Origin: an uncultured Rhodospirillales bacterium
GTDB lineage: Bacteria > Pseudomonadota > Alphaproteobacteria > Kiloniellales > Kiloniellaceae
NCBI GenBank assembly: GCA_913060675.1
Contig: CAJXUS010000034.1
Coordinates: 1-45,804 of the forward strand
Length of the DNA: 45,804 bases
Direction: 5' to 3'
The notes beneath the pieces were generated by a model. The model had not been told where the DNA came from. It saw only the letters and a program-made list of their open reading frames with translations, and made no database searches. The number at the start of each line of letters is the position of its first letter. The first letter of the stretch is position 1. Below, piece by piece: positions 1 through 7,950 of this stretch. Both the position numbers and the translations under genes were made by a program.

Positions 1-54
1 GGCATACGAGCTCAGCCTCGGTCTCGTGGGCTCGGAGATGTGTATAAGAGACAG
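1..54. other. Nextera P7/i7 sequencing adapter (not genomic)
   Basis: Bases 21-54 match the Nextera read-2 primer followed by the Tn5 mosaic end (AGATGTGTATAAGAGACAG, 36-54). Bases 1-10 match the end of the P7 flow-cell oligo, and 13-20 (CAGCCTCG) sit where the i7 index belongs; from memory this equals index N710. Base 11 differs from the standard oligo. This is library-construction sequence left in the assembly. It opens a false reading frame whose translation contains MCIRDR, a well-known contaminant peptide in protein databases. Confidence 0.98.
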
Positions 55-505
55 AAACAAAAGTATCGCTGTGCGACGTGGCTATCTCTATGGTTCTGGC
101 CCTTTCAAAAAGGCAATCACGACAGGTCATGCTTTCGAAAGGGTATCTCCGAGTGAATCAACGGAAAACAGTGTCCGTTTATTGTTGGGCAACCGGATAG
201 ACATGTTTGTCGGCGATTTCTTGCCTGTCATGCACTACATCATCAACAATGATTTAACCAATAAAATTGAATTAGTAAAAGTGTCAGGCAGCAATAAAAA
301 TTTAAAGGTCTTGGTTTGGCCAACTTATTTCTTATTTTCAAAACATACTGTGAACGAAGAGTTTGTGGACAAATTTGATAATGTATTGAAAAAAATGATT
401 GATGACGGCACTTATAAAAGAATTCACGACAAATATAATGCGATCTACGGATCAGCACAGAGCGCATCATCGGTGCCTGCGAGTTCAATTGTTCTAGATG
501 AGTGA
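55..505 (+). CDS. Periplasmic solute-binding protein, family 3 (SBP_bac_3), 3' fragment
   Basis: This is the C-terminal part of an amino-acid-type periplasmic binding protein, truncated at its 5' end by the adapter. About 149 genuine codons remain, starting with NKSIAVRRGY. The residues MGSEMCIRDR that would precede them come from adapter and must not be annotated. The second lobe is recognisable: a FVGDFLPVMHYII segment (a ligand-dependent lobe-crossing region in this family) and the typical ending KKMIDDGTYKRIHDKYNAIYG. That ending closely resembles the C-termini of the two binding proteins at 27.4-28.9 kb (DGTYDAIHSKYR and DGTYDAIHDKYR), so this is a third member of the same family. No permease or ATPase gene is visible beside it. 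The ligand is unknown. The gene converges on the exporter that ends 2 bp away. Confidence 0.85.
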
Positions 506-507
506 GG

Positions 508-1092
508 CTAGATAAATAACAAATACAGTGCAACAGACGCCAGCCCAAGCCCCATTAGCATGTTGAAAATGCGCAGACTACTTTCCGTTTGAATTAAAGT
601 TTTGGCTTTTTGACCCACGACAGCCCAGGAGCCGACACCAATAAAACAGATGAAGAAATAAAGTCCGCAAAAGAGGGCAAGACTTGAAACATCTCCCTTT
701 GTTGTAAAGGCTGCAACACCTGAAATAGAGGCGATCCATGCTTTGGGATTCAGAATGTTAAGGAGAAATCCTTGATAAAAGCTTGGTTGGCTTTCTTCGC
801 CTAGAGCGATTGTGCCTTTGGAAAACGCGATTTTATAGGCCATGTACAACATAAAAGCCGCACCGATATAGCCGATAACCTGCATAAAACTTGGGAACAA
901 CTCAATTAATTCTGAAGCCCCTAGACCAATGCAAAAGAGCAGGCTGGTAAAGCCAATCGTCGCGCCTGCTACAAAGGGGAAAGTTCTGCAAATACCGTGG
1001 TTGAGGCCGGATGTCATCGTGATGATGTTAACCGGACCCGGCGAGATCGACATGGTCAGAGCGTAAGTACACATAGCAATAATAATAGACAT
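508..1092 (-). CDS. LysE/RhtB family amino-acid exporter
   Basis: A 194-residue integral membrane protein of the LysE/RhtB/CadD superfamily, which exports amino acids or related small molecules across the inner membrane. The N-terminus contains the family signature SPGPVNIITM at about residues 17-26, followed by the glycine-rich second helix (FVAGATIGFTSLLF). The region around LNPKAWIASISG (about 112-123) matches the conserved NPKA/W motif, and hydrophobic segments continue to the C-terminus, for about six helices in all. Length is normal for the family (about 200). The ATG at 1092 is preceded by GGAGA at suitable spacing. Substrate cannot be predicted. It ends 2 bp from the convergent solute-binding-protein gene. 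Confidence 0.88.
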   Translation of the reverse strand: MSIIIAMCTYALTMSISPGPVNIITMTSGLNHGICRTFPFVAGATIGFTSLLFCIGLGASELIELFPSFMQVIGYIGAAFMLYMAYKIAFSKGTIALGEESQPSFYQGFLLNILNPKAWIASISGVAAFTTKGDVSSLALFCGLYFFICFIGVGSWAVVGQKAKTLIQTESSLRIFNMLMGLGLASVALYLLFI

Positions 1093-1391
1093 ATTTTTTT
1101 GTTCTCCTAATGATAGGAAACTAACACTTTCGATATGAGGTTATTAGATCGTTTAATTGATTTATACTGTTCGGATAACAGAGCTAATTGTCAGAGGAGT
1201 TCCTCTCGTTTGATTATATGTTAGGTCTGTCCTTAATCAATGTAATGAGTTCTTTTGGGAGGAGTTTTAGTATATCTCTCAAGCTTTTAAGAAGGCATGT
1301 CACTTTTCTGACTCCTCTAACGATTGCGGCAAGGGCCATTACTCAGGGAAAATGACCCTTGCCTATCTGTCGTAATAAAAACCTAGATTAT
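1093..1391. other. Intergenic stretch, no gene seen
   Basis: About 300 bases between the LysE-type exporter (its upstream side) and the end of the SDR gene. No coding frame with recognisable content was found. It should hold the exporter's promoter near 1093-1200 and contains the hairpin listed separately at 1328-1363. Confidence 0.6.
1328..1363 (-). terminator. Hairpin, possible terminator of the SDR gene
   Basis: GGCAAGGGCCATT and AATGACCCTTGCC form a 13-bp stem with one imperfect pair, which becomes a G-U wobble in minus-strand RNA. A 10-nt loop separates the arms. It lies 28 nt downstream of the SDR stop codon on the minus strand. No U-tract follows, so termination is only inferred. Confidence 0.4.
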
Positions 1392-1991
1392 CTAGTTTAC
1401 TTCGTAGACCTGTCCCGTTTGCAGGCCTTCAACTGATTTACTGTAAGCAAGGGCAGCGTCCGCTGCCGCGACGGGTTTGTAGCCTCTAAAGTATGGTGCA
1501 TAATTATCCAGTGCTTCTGTGATGACTGTCGGGCTCACAGAATTAATGCGGACGTTATTTGGCATTTCTAGTGCCGCTGCTTTGACAAAGCTATCAACCG
1601 CGCCATTAACCATAGCTGCTGAACTGCCAAAGCGTATGGGGTCTCTGTTCAAAATTCCGGTTGTCAGAGTAAAGGAGCCAGTCGGGGCTATAAATTCTCT
1701 CCCAATGAGCACAAGGTTTACCTGCCCCATTAATTTATTGTTGATACCAATCAGATACTCATTTTCGTTCATTTCATTAAAATCGCCAAAGTGAACCGAC
1801 CCCGTTGTTGATACCAAAGCATCGAAGGAACCAATAGAGGCAAGCCCGTCTCGGATAGATTTTTTGTCAGTGATATCGATCTGGATGTCTCCGGAAGTCC
1901 GAGAGGCTGTTATTACTTCGTGGCGTTGAGACAGTTCTCTGTTTACGGCTTGTCCGATAATTCCACTAGAACCTATTAATACGATTTTCAT
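1392..1991 (-). CDS. Atypical short-chain dehydrogenase/reductase (Lin1944-like)
   Basis: A 199-residue protein with a Rossmann nucleotide-binding start, MKIVLIGSSGIIGQAV (GxxGxxG at residues 7-13). It resembles the short atypical SDR group typified by Listeria Lin1944: the late motif VRINSVSPTVITEAL is present and the family ending SVEGLQTGQVYEV is clear. At the position where classical SDRs carry YxxxK, the sequence reads SSAAMVNGAVDSFVKAA, so the usual catalytic Tyr and Lys are absent, as in that group. I chose the ATG at 1991 because homology begins there; an in-frame extension to 2174 would add 61 unrelated residues and overlap the divergent regulator. The substrate is unknown. Divergence from the lysR gene (137 bp apart) suggests control by it. 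Confidence 0.85.
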   Translation of the reverse strand: MKIVLIGSSGIIGQAVNRELSQRHEVITASRTSGDIQIDITDKKSIRDGLASIGSFDALVSTTGSVHFGDFNEMNENEYLIGINNKLMGQVNLVLIGREFIAPTGSFTLTTGILNRDPIRFGSSAAMVNGAVDSFVKAAALEMPNNVRINSVSPTVITEALDNYAPYFRGYKPVAAADAALAYSKSVEGLQTGQVYEVN

Positions 1992-2128
1992 TTTGTAATC
2001 TCTTTCAATTTCGGCTTCATTTATTGGACGTATAATTTTTGGTGAATGCTGGTAATAATTTGATCTGGTAAACTTATTGTTTTTATATAAAATGATAAGA
2101 TGGTAATTTATAAACAGATTGTTTTCAT

Positions 2129-3046
2129 TTGAGTGATAATTATAATCATCTTGAAGCCATGGCCGTTTTTGCAACTGTCGTTGAAGAGGCGAGCTTTACA
2201 AAGGCTGCTAACCGTCTAGGCTGCTCCAAATCCCATGTTAGCCAATTGGTTTCTCGCCTAGAACAACACTTTTCTACACAACTATTGTTTCGGACGACAC
2301 GAAGGCTTGATCTCACCGAAGCAGGAAAAGTTTGTTTGGAATATTGCCAAGATATTTTACAAACATCATTGCGAGCAGAAAAGGCGCTTGATGCATTAAA
2401 GGGAACAGTATCAGGTACCATACGCTTATCGGCACCGATTTCATTTGGCGAAGTGTTTCTAGGCGATATTACACTTGGTTTTGCTAAGTTGTTCCCTGAT
2501 GTTCGTTTTGAGTTGGAACTGGATAACAGGATAAAGGATCTCCAAGCCGAGAAAATTGATGTGGCTTTGAGAGCAACAACTCAACTGGACGATGACCTCG
2601 TTGCCATTCGGGTTGGTAACTGGAAAGAGTATATTTGCGCTGCGCCAGAATATTTATTGGATAAGAAGCCTATAGTTCTACCCAGTGATCTTACTGCACA
2701 TGACTGTTTGTTAAATACGCGTAATCTTGAAACGGCAATTTGGCGATTTAGGAGTGAAAAAGAGAGTTATGCTGTTCCAATTGAAGGCAAGTTATCCGTC
2801 CATCATTTTCCTATGCTCAAGAACGCACTTTTAAAAGGAGCAGGCGTTGCCAAACTTCCATCTTATCTCGCAGAGGAAGAAATAAAAAACGGTAAGCTTA
2901 TTCGTCTATTACCCAACTATCTGGTTGAGGAGTATCCCATTTTTATTGTTTTCCCTTATCAGAAAAATTTATCTCTTAAACTCAGGAAATTTGTTGATTA
3001 TACAAAGATTTGGTTCTCTGAACGAGATCAATTTTCAGAAATTTAA
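2129..3046 (+). CDS. LysR-family transcriptional regulator
   Basis: A 305-residue regulator. The N-terminal winged helix-turn-helix covers about residues 8-65, with SFTKAANRLGCSKSHVSQLV followed by RLEQHFSTQLLFRTTRRLDLTEAG, the standard LysR DNA-binding region. The remainder is the periplasmic-binding-protein-like effector domain, beginning near GTIRLSAPISFGE. It belongs to the group whose members often control neighbouring quinone or SDR-type oxidoreductases. The start is taken as TTG at 2129 because family members have about ten residues (here NHLEAMAVF) before the helix-turn-helix. ATG at 2159 is the alternative but would clip that helix. It is transcribed divergently from the atypical SDR, a classic LysR-target arrangement. 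The inducer is unknown. Confidence 0.9.
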   Translation: MSDNYNHLEAMAVFATVVEEASFTKAANRLGCSKSHVSQLVSRLEQHFSTQLLFRTTRRLDLTEAGKVCLEYCQDILQTSLRAEKALDALKGTVSGTIRLSAPISFGEVFLGDITLGFAKLFPDVRFELELDNRIKDLQAEKIDVALRATTQLDDDLVAIRVGNWKEYICAAPEYLLDKKPIVLPSDLTAHDCLLNTRNLETAIWRFRSEKESYAVPIEGKLSVHHFPMLKNALLKGAGVAKLPSYLAEEEIKNGKLIRLLPNYLVEEYPIFIVFPYQKNLSLKLRKFVDYTKIWFSERDQFSEI

Positions 3047-3183
3047 CAAATTCTTTGTGGTTATACAGGAGAGCATAAAGTTCTCGATCACAAAATATTG
3101 GCGCACTATGTGCATAGGAAATAAGGAAAGTTATGCTTTGGGAATTTCTTGTGTAAATATGTGTTGTTAAAGGAATTAGGATC

Positions 3184-3669
3184 ATGAAAATAATACTCTT
3201 TTCCATGGTTTGGTGCTTTTTACTTGCTGGCTGTGTTACGACCCCGGTAGGTGAGCGCGAATATTATACAGACCAGGAACTACTATCTGCTGGAGGCCTT
3301 CAACTCAGAGGAAATGATATTGCCGGGATTGTATCTGGTAATACCCTTTATGGGCGCTATCTAGAGCAATCAAAAGCAGAAGAAGGCAATTCCGAAGCTG
3401 ATCCTAGATGGGTTGAATTTGTATCTAATGATGGTCGGGTTGCGTATTATAATTTTACTCAACTTATCCAAGGCAATTGGCAGTTAAAAACCGATTTAAT
3501 ATGCTTTAGCTATAAAATGGAAATCCCGCAGCCTGAAAACTGTTTTGTTGTATATGCCTTGGACGATAAGCACTATTTTGTCTCAACCAGGCAGCAAACC
3601 ATGGGGCAAGTGGTAACTGTTGTTCTTGGGCGAAAGAATGGAAATGTTGAAGGGCTGAAACTAAAATAA
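3184..3669 (+). CDS. Hypothetical lipoprotein
   Basis: A 161-residue protein starting MKIILFSMVWCFLLAGCV. This is a short lipoprotein signal peptide with lipobox LLAGC and the modified cysteine at residue 17. The mature part has no family I recognise; it includes two later cysteines (in DLICFSY and PENCFVV) that might form a disulfide, and ends in a beta-rich stretch TMGQVVTVVLGRKNG. AGGA lies shortly before the ATG. It lies 137 bp downstream of the lysR gene, and ends 18 bp before the convergent chemoreceptor gene. Function unknown. Confidence 0.75.
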   Translation: MKIILFSMVWCFLLAGCVTTPVGEREYYTDQELLSAGGLQLRGNDIAGIVSGNTLYGRYLEQSKAEEGNSEADPRWVEFVSNDGRVAYYNFTQLIQGNWQLKTDLICFSYKMEIPQPENCFVVYALDDKHYFVSTRQQTMGQVVTVVLGRKNGNVEGLKLK

Positions 3670-3687
3670 TCCAGCCCTTCATAAGGG

Positions 3688-5649
3688 TTATGCAGTTCGT
3701 ATGTCGTCCAAGAATGTTTTAATCGAACTACTCAGATTAGTGGACTGAGATGAGAGATTATCAGCTGTTGTAAGAACATTACCCGCGGCTTTTTCAGTCT
3801 CAAAAGCCGTATCACTGGTTTTTGAAAGATCTTGGCGCATTGTCTGGGCAATGTTAGCTGTCTCTTCCACAGATCTGGCAATCTCAGATGTCGCTGCGGC
3901 TTGTTCTTGAACCGCGGCAGCAATAGCAGATGCAATTTCATGCACTTTCTGGATCGTCGTTGTAATACTGCCAATGGCTTCTGCAGCTTGTGCCGAAGCA
4001 TCCTGAACTCCCGAAATTTGCAAGGTAATTTCGTCGGTTGCTTGGGACGTTTGACTGGCGAGGTGTTTAACCTCACTGGCGACTACCGCAAACCCTTTGC
4101 CTGCTTCTCCGGCCCTGGCTGCTTCAATTGTGGCGTTAAGGGCTAGAAGATTTGTTTGCTCAGCAATATCAGTAATAAGGCCAACGACTTCACCAATTTT
4201 TGCCGTTGATTCTGAAAGTTCATCCATAATGGTTCGAGTCTTATCAGCCTGGTGTACGGCTTCTTGTGTGACGGAAGTGGATTGTTCGACCTGGCGACCA
4301 ATTTCTTTAATTGAAGCAGAGAGTTCCTCCGAAGCTGTCGCAACCGTTTGGACATTCTCTGTTGCTTGTGAGGCTGAATTTGCTGAGGTTGTACATTGAT
4401 CTTTAACCTGTATAGCAGCGTCTCGCATTATTGGAGAGTTTTCGGTCATATTTTGAACGGCACTATTAACTTCGTCCAGAACCTCTGAAATTGTTCCTTC
4501 GAAAGATCCTATGAGTTTACGCAGGTTATTCGCTTGCTCTAGTTGTCGAGCCTGCTCAGCTTGTTGTTCTGCTGACATTTTTTCATTTTCAACAAGTCGG
4601 TCTCTAAAGAAAGAAACTGATTGTGACATCTGGCCAATCTCATTTTTATAAGAACTGCCCGGGATGGCAACATCCATATTACCACTGGACAGATCTTCCA
4701 TGACGTTGGTTAATCCCTGGATAGGTTTTGATAAAAGGCCACTAACCCATAGACCAAATCCAACGACGATAATGGTCGTACCGACGATAACGCCAGCAAT
4801 AATATTTTGAATGAAACTTGATGTGGTTTCTGTGGCTTCAGTTGCCTCTTGAAATAGGACTTGCACCTCTTCATGCAGGGAATCCAAAGCAGGTTGCCCT
4901 GCTGCATATATTTTGCTTAAAGCTTTTTCTTTTGGGATTAGAGCGAGACGAAGTTCAGCTAAGTTATGAAATGCTTTTTTATAGGTATCTAGAAGACCTG
5001 CTATTTCTGTTTTATTTGAGGCAGGAAAATCAGCTTTTGCCATTAAAGCATTAAATTCAGTAATACGTTGGTCTAACCGCTTAATATATTTCTCATCGAG
5101 GCGCAAAAGGAAGTCTTTTTCATGCCTGCGCATCATCAGCATTAAAACTGTTAAATCATCAGCCTTAAAGCTTTTAAGTTTTTCCTCTGCATTCTTTACA
5201 GCAGTTCTTAATTCACCTCTCAAGCCGCTTTCTTCGTTTAATCCGATTGTTAAACGATCCTTTACAACTTCGGCGAATTGAGATTCGTAGTTTGTAATTA
5301 ATGTACCAAGAGCAGCTAAGTTTTTTTGTTCATTTTCCGTTTGAGCGACACCATTTAACTCTGCAAGAAGCGATTTTTGTGTAGAAATAACTTCTGCATG
5401 TTGTCCAACGTACTTTTCATCGAGACGGATTAAAAAGTCCTTCTCGCGTCTACGTGCGTTTAAAAGCTCAAACCTAAGTTCTTCTTCTAGTTCAAATAAA
5501 TGAACAGTTGAGTTATGGTTGTGACGGACATCACTAAGTACTGAATTTCCTATTAGATATACGGATCCAATAGCCATAAAGCCAATTAAGGCTAACCCAC
5601 AGATCGCAAGAATCTGGAATCTTATTGATAATTTTTTTAGAAGCGCCAT
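3688..5649 (-). CDS. Methyl-accepting chemotaxis protein with HBM-type sensor domain
   Basis: A 653-residue transmembrane chemoreceptor. TM1 lies at about residues 10-33. The periplasmic part contains two matching helical motifs, [13 protein letters not shown] (about 68-80) and [13 protein letters not shown] about 105 residues later, the hallmark of a helical bimodular (HBM) ligand domain. TM2 (about 275-302) leads into HAMP, and the cytoplasmic signalling domain contains the highly conserved tip with [20 protein letters not shown] followed by [20 protein letters not shown]. It would control flagellar rotation through CheA/CheW, which are not in this window. The ATG at 5649 ([12 protein letters not shown]) directly precedes TM1; 17 extra in-frame residues upstream look non-native. 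Known HBM receptors sense organic acids or polyamines; the ligand here is not predictable. Confidence 0.94.
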   Translation of the reverse strand: MALLKKLSIRFQILAICGLALIGFMAIGSVYLIGNSVLSDVRHNHNSTVHLFELEEELRFELLNARRREKDFLIRLDEKYVGQHAEVISTQKSLLAELNGVAQTENEQKNLAALGTLITNYESQFAEVVKDRLTIGLNEESGLRGELRTAVKNAEEKLKSFKADDLTVLMLMMRRHEKDFLLRLDEKYIKRLDQRITEFNALMAKADFPASNKTEIAGLLDTYKKAFHNLAELRLALIPKEKALSKIYAAGQPALDSLHEEVQVLFQEATEATETTSSFIQNIIAGVIVGTTIIVVGFGLWVSGLLSKPIQGLTNVMEDLSSGNMDVAIPGSSYKNEIGQMSQSVSFFRDRLVENEKMSAEQQAEQARQLEQANNLRKLIGSFEGTISEVLDEVNSAVQNMTENSPIMRDAAIQVKDQCTTSANSASQATENVQTVATASEELSASIKEIGRQVEQSTSVTQEAVHQADKTRTIMDELSESTAKIGEVVGLITDIAEQTNLLALNATIEAARAGEAGKGFAVVASEVKHLASQTSQATDEITLQISGVQDASAQAAEAIGSITTTIQKVHEIASAIAAAVQEQAAATSEIARSVEETANIAQTMRQDLSKTSDTAFETEKAAGNVLTTADNLSSQSTNLSSSIKTFLDDIRTA

Positions 5650-5845
5650 CTGCTGTTCCCTTAAGCATTTGACCCCCTTACGGCAGAAGCAGATTAACAA
5701 TCAGAGGTTTCTAAAGAGTAAATTAGAGATAATTGTTTTCTTCTGAAAAATTATATTTAACATTACTTCATGGCGTATTTGAATTGTAAATCCTACAGCG
5801 GTGTTTTAAATAACAACCAGATGTTCTTTTAGAAGGTATGATCTC

Positions 5846-6793
5846 ATGTCGAGTGGCAAAAAAATATTTATTGATGGCGAAGCTGGCACGACGGGCCTGC
5901 AGGTCCGTCAACGCCTTGAAAATCGGCCTGATCTTGACGTACTTTCTATTGCCCCGGCGCTTCGTAAAGATCTAAATGCCCGTAAAGAACTTTTAAACTC
6001 TGCTGACTTGGTGATCTTATGTTTGCCTGATGCTGCAGCTATAGAAGCTGTTGCTTTGGTAGAAAATCCTGAAGTCCGGATCATTGATGCATCAACGGCT
6101 TATCGTGTTGATCCTGAATGGACTTATGGCTTTCCTGAAATGACAGAAGGTCAACAGGAAAAAGTCGCTAATTCAAAACGTGTGAGTAACCCAGGCTGTT
6201 ATCCTACTGGAGCAATTGCTCTACTACGGCCATTATTAGAACGTAATTTATTACCTGCTGATACTCACGTGAATGTACACGGGGTATCTGGGTACAGTGG
6301 CGGTGGTAAGGCCCTGATAGCAGTTCATGAAGATGGGCAGGCTGAACCATTTGGCACTTATGGTCTTAATCTTGACCATAAACATGTTCCTGAAATGAAA
6401 ACGCATAACGGTTTGGTTCACAAACCTATTTTTGTCCCATCAGTAGGGGATTATGCACAAGGAATGCTTGTATCGGTACCCTTGCACTATGCTCAGATGA
6501 ACCAAGGAACAGATGGTCAAGCGATCCATCAGGCTTTATCGGAACATTATCAAGACTCTCGCTTTATAAAAGCCAGCGATTTAAACAACACTGATAAATT
6601 AGAGCGTAACCTGTTTTTACGGCCTGATGCCTTGAACGGAACAAATGAGCTTGAGTTGTTTGTTTATGCAAATGATCAAGCTGGTCAGGCAGTTCTCATC
6701 GCCCGATTGGATAATTTGGGCAAGGGGGCATCTGGTGCGGCTGTGCAGAACTTGAACTTAATGCTCGGCCTTCCAGAAGATGCTGGCCTATAA
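5846..6793 (+). CDS. argC: N-acetyl-gamma-glutamyl-phosphate reductase, type 2
   Basis: Catalyses NADPH-dependent reduction of N-acetylglutamyl phosphate to the semialdehyde, the third step of arginine biosynthesis, in the cytoplasm. The 315-residue length and the start KKIFIDGEAGTTGLQVRQRL fit the shorter (type 2) ArgC family. The catalytic cysteine is C118 in VSNPGCYPTGAI, and the HVNVHGVSGYSGGGKA segment is also conserved. It is monocistronic here, with a strong terminator 22 bp downstream. AGAAGG lies ahead of the ATG at a reasonable distance. Confidence in the assignment is very high. Confidence 0.97.
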   Translation: MSSGKKIFIDGEAGTTGLQVRQRLENRPDLDVLSIAPALRKDLNARKELLNSADLVILCLPDAAAIEAVALVENPEVRIIDASTAYRVDPEWTYGFPEMTEGQQEKVANSKRVSNPGCYPTGAIALLRPLLERNLLPADTHVNVHGVSGYSGGGKALIAVHEDGQAEPFGTYGLNLDHKHVPEMKTHNGLVHKPIFVPSVGDYAQGMLVSVPLHYAQMNQGTDGQAIHQALSEHYQDSRFIKASDLNNTDKLERNLFLRPDALNGTNELELFVYANDQAGQAVLIARLDNLGKGASGAAVQNLNLMLGLPEDAGL

Positions 6794-6815
6794 TATCTTT
6801 TGTAAAATCTGATGT

Positions 6816-6846
6816 AAAAAAGGACGAATAAATCGTCCTTTTTTTA
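6816..6846. terminator. Bidirectional intrinsic terminator after argC
   Basis: AAGGACGA and TCGTCCTT form a stem with a short loop, with a T-run on the plus-strand exit and an A-run on the other side. It can end argC transcription and also that of the converging gene at 6878. Confidence 0.85.
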
Positions 6847-6877
6847 TAATCATTATTTTAAATTGAATAATCTAGAA

Positions 6878-7222
6878 TTATCCAATTGGATACCATTGCT
6901 GGCAGAGACGCGGGCCTCTGGCTTCGCGGTTACCCTGGATGCCAAATTGAAGCATTTTCAAAGTACGATTTGCCAATTCCTTGATGTGAGATTCTGGTAC
7001 ACCAGACCTACTCAGCTTTGAGCGTGATTTTATTGCCTTAGCTTTGTGGGAAGCAGACTTTTGAGAATCATTGACCTTGGTATAAGCCTTGGCGAGGCAT
7101 ACCTGCTGCTGATAAAAGCGCGGTTCATTACCTGCTTGGCTCGGAACTGAAAATGTTAGTGTACCAAAGCCGATGACGGCTGTAAGTGCAAAGATAGCGA
7201 TACGTTTGTTGCCACTAGGCAT
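6878..7222 (-). CDS. Small secreted protein of unknown function
   Basis: A 114-residue protein with a typical Sec signal peptide: positively charged MPSGNKR, hydrophobic IAIFALTAVIGFGTLTF, and a likely cleavage after VPSQAG or SQA near residue 30. The mature part is strongly basic (a run of K/S/R near KAKAIKSRSKLSRSG) and has two cysteines, one in QQQVCLAKAY and one in GPRLCQQWYPIG. I do not recognise a family. It converges on argC and shares its terminator; the next gene upstream is divergent. Confidence 0.65.
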   Translation of the reverse strand: MPSGNKRIAIFALTAVIGFGTLTFSVPSQAGNEPRFYQQQVCLAKAYTKVNDSQKSASHKAKAIKSRSKLSRSGVPESHIKELANRTLKMLQFGIQGNREARGPRLCQQWYPIG

Positions 7223-7395
7223 ATTTTCTGCTCTCCAGCAAAGTAAAACACATTGATAGTCTTATATATGGAATCAAGGTAGTTGAAAAATGGTAAAGAT
7301 AGGGCGAAGTATTTTTTTATAGTACAAAACAGTTTATTTGTTAATCTCTAAATTAATTAATCTAAAGTGTGTAAATATTTTAAGAGGATAGTCCA

Positions 7396-7941
7396 TTGTC
7401 TGGAATAATTCTGCCCTATAGAGGTGTCACCCCAAAAATCTCCCCAGAGGCCTTTATTGCCGAAAATGCGGTCATTATTGGTGATGTTGAGATCGGACCG
7501 GGTTCCTCAGTTTGGTTTAACTGCGTCATAAGAGGGGATGTAAACTCAATTCGTATTGGCGAAAATACCAATATTCAAGACGGAACGGTGATCCATGTAA
7601 ATCACGATCGTAAAGGCGAGGATTACAGAATAACAGGAGGAGGGATGCCAACTTCTATTGGCGACGGGGTAACTGTTGGCCATATGGCGCTTCTTCACGC
7701 TTGTACGATCAAAGATAACGCCTTTGTTGGTATGCGAGCCGTGGTGATGGATGCCGCAGTCGTTCAAGCAGATGCGATGGTTGCTGCCGGAGCCCTTGTG
7801 ACCCCAGGTAAAGTGGTTCTTTCTGGCGAGCTATGGTCTGGATCCCCTGCCAAGAAATTCAGAGATCTCAAACCTGAAGAGCTCGACGGGATAAGGTATT
7901 CTGCACAAAATTATGCCGAACTTGGTAAAAGCTATACTTAG
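7396..7941 (+). CDS. Gamma-carbonic-anhydrase-like hexapeptide-repeat protein
   Basis: A 181-residue left-handed beta-helix protein of the gamma-CA/YrdA/PaaY family, cytosolic. The imperfect hexapeptide repeats run from about residue 20 to 150. The three histidines expected to bind metal are at H67 (VIHVNHDRKG), H96 and H101 (VGHMALLHACTI), with the family's usual five-residue spacing between the last two. Many members are annotated carbonic anhydrases without proven activity, so the reaction is uncertain. Translation begins at TTG 7396, preceded by AGAGGA at good spacing; the next in-frame ATG would remove repeat residues. It ends 9 bp before the convergent histidine kinase. Confidence 0.9.
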   Translation: MSGIILPYRGVTPKISPEAFIAENAVIIGDVEIGPGSSVWFNCVIRGDVNSIRIGENTNIQDGTVIHVNHDRKGEDYRITGGGMPTSIGDGVTVGHMALLHACTIKDNAFVGMRAVVMDAAVVQADAMVAAGALVTPGKVVLSGELWSGSPAKKFRDLKPEELDGIRYSAQNYAELGKSYT

Positions 7942-7950
7942 GTTCTGCTC

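Noticed and set aside
26..54. N-terminal codons MGSEMCIRDR of the first open frame
   Set aside because: They are encoded by the sequencing adapter and mosaic end, not by the genome.
3732..4399. Long overlapping frames on both strands inside the chemoreceptor gene
   Set aside because: The chemoreceptor frame has unmistakable conserved domains; the others are low-complexity shadows.
3688..5649. Internal duplication in the chemoreceptor (KDFLxRLDEKY twice)
   Set aside because: This is the normal two-module structure of the HBM sensor domain, not a recent repeat.
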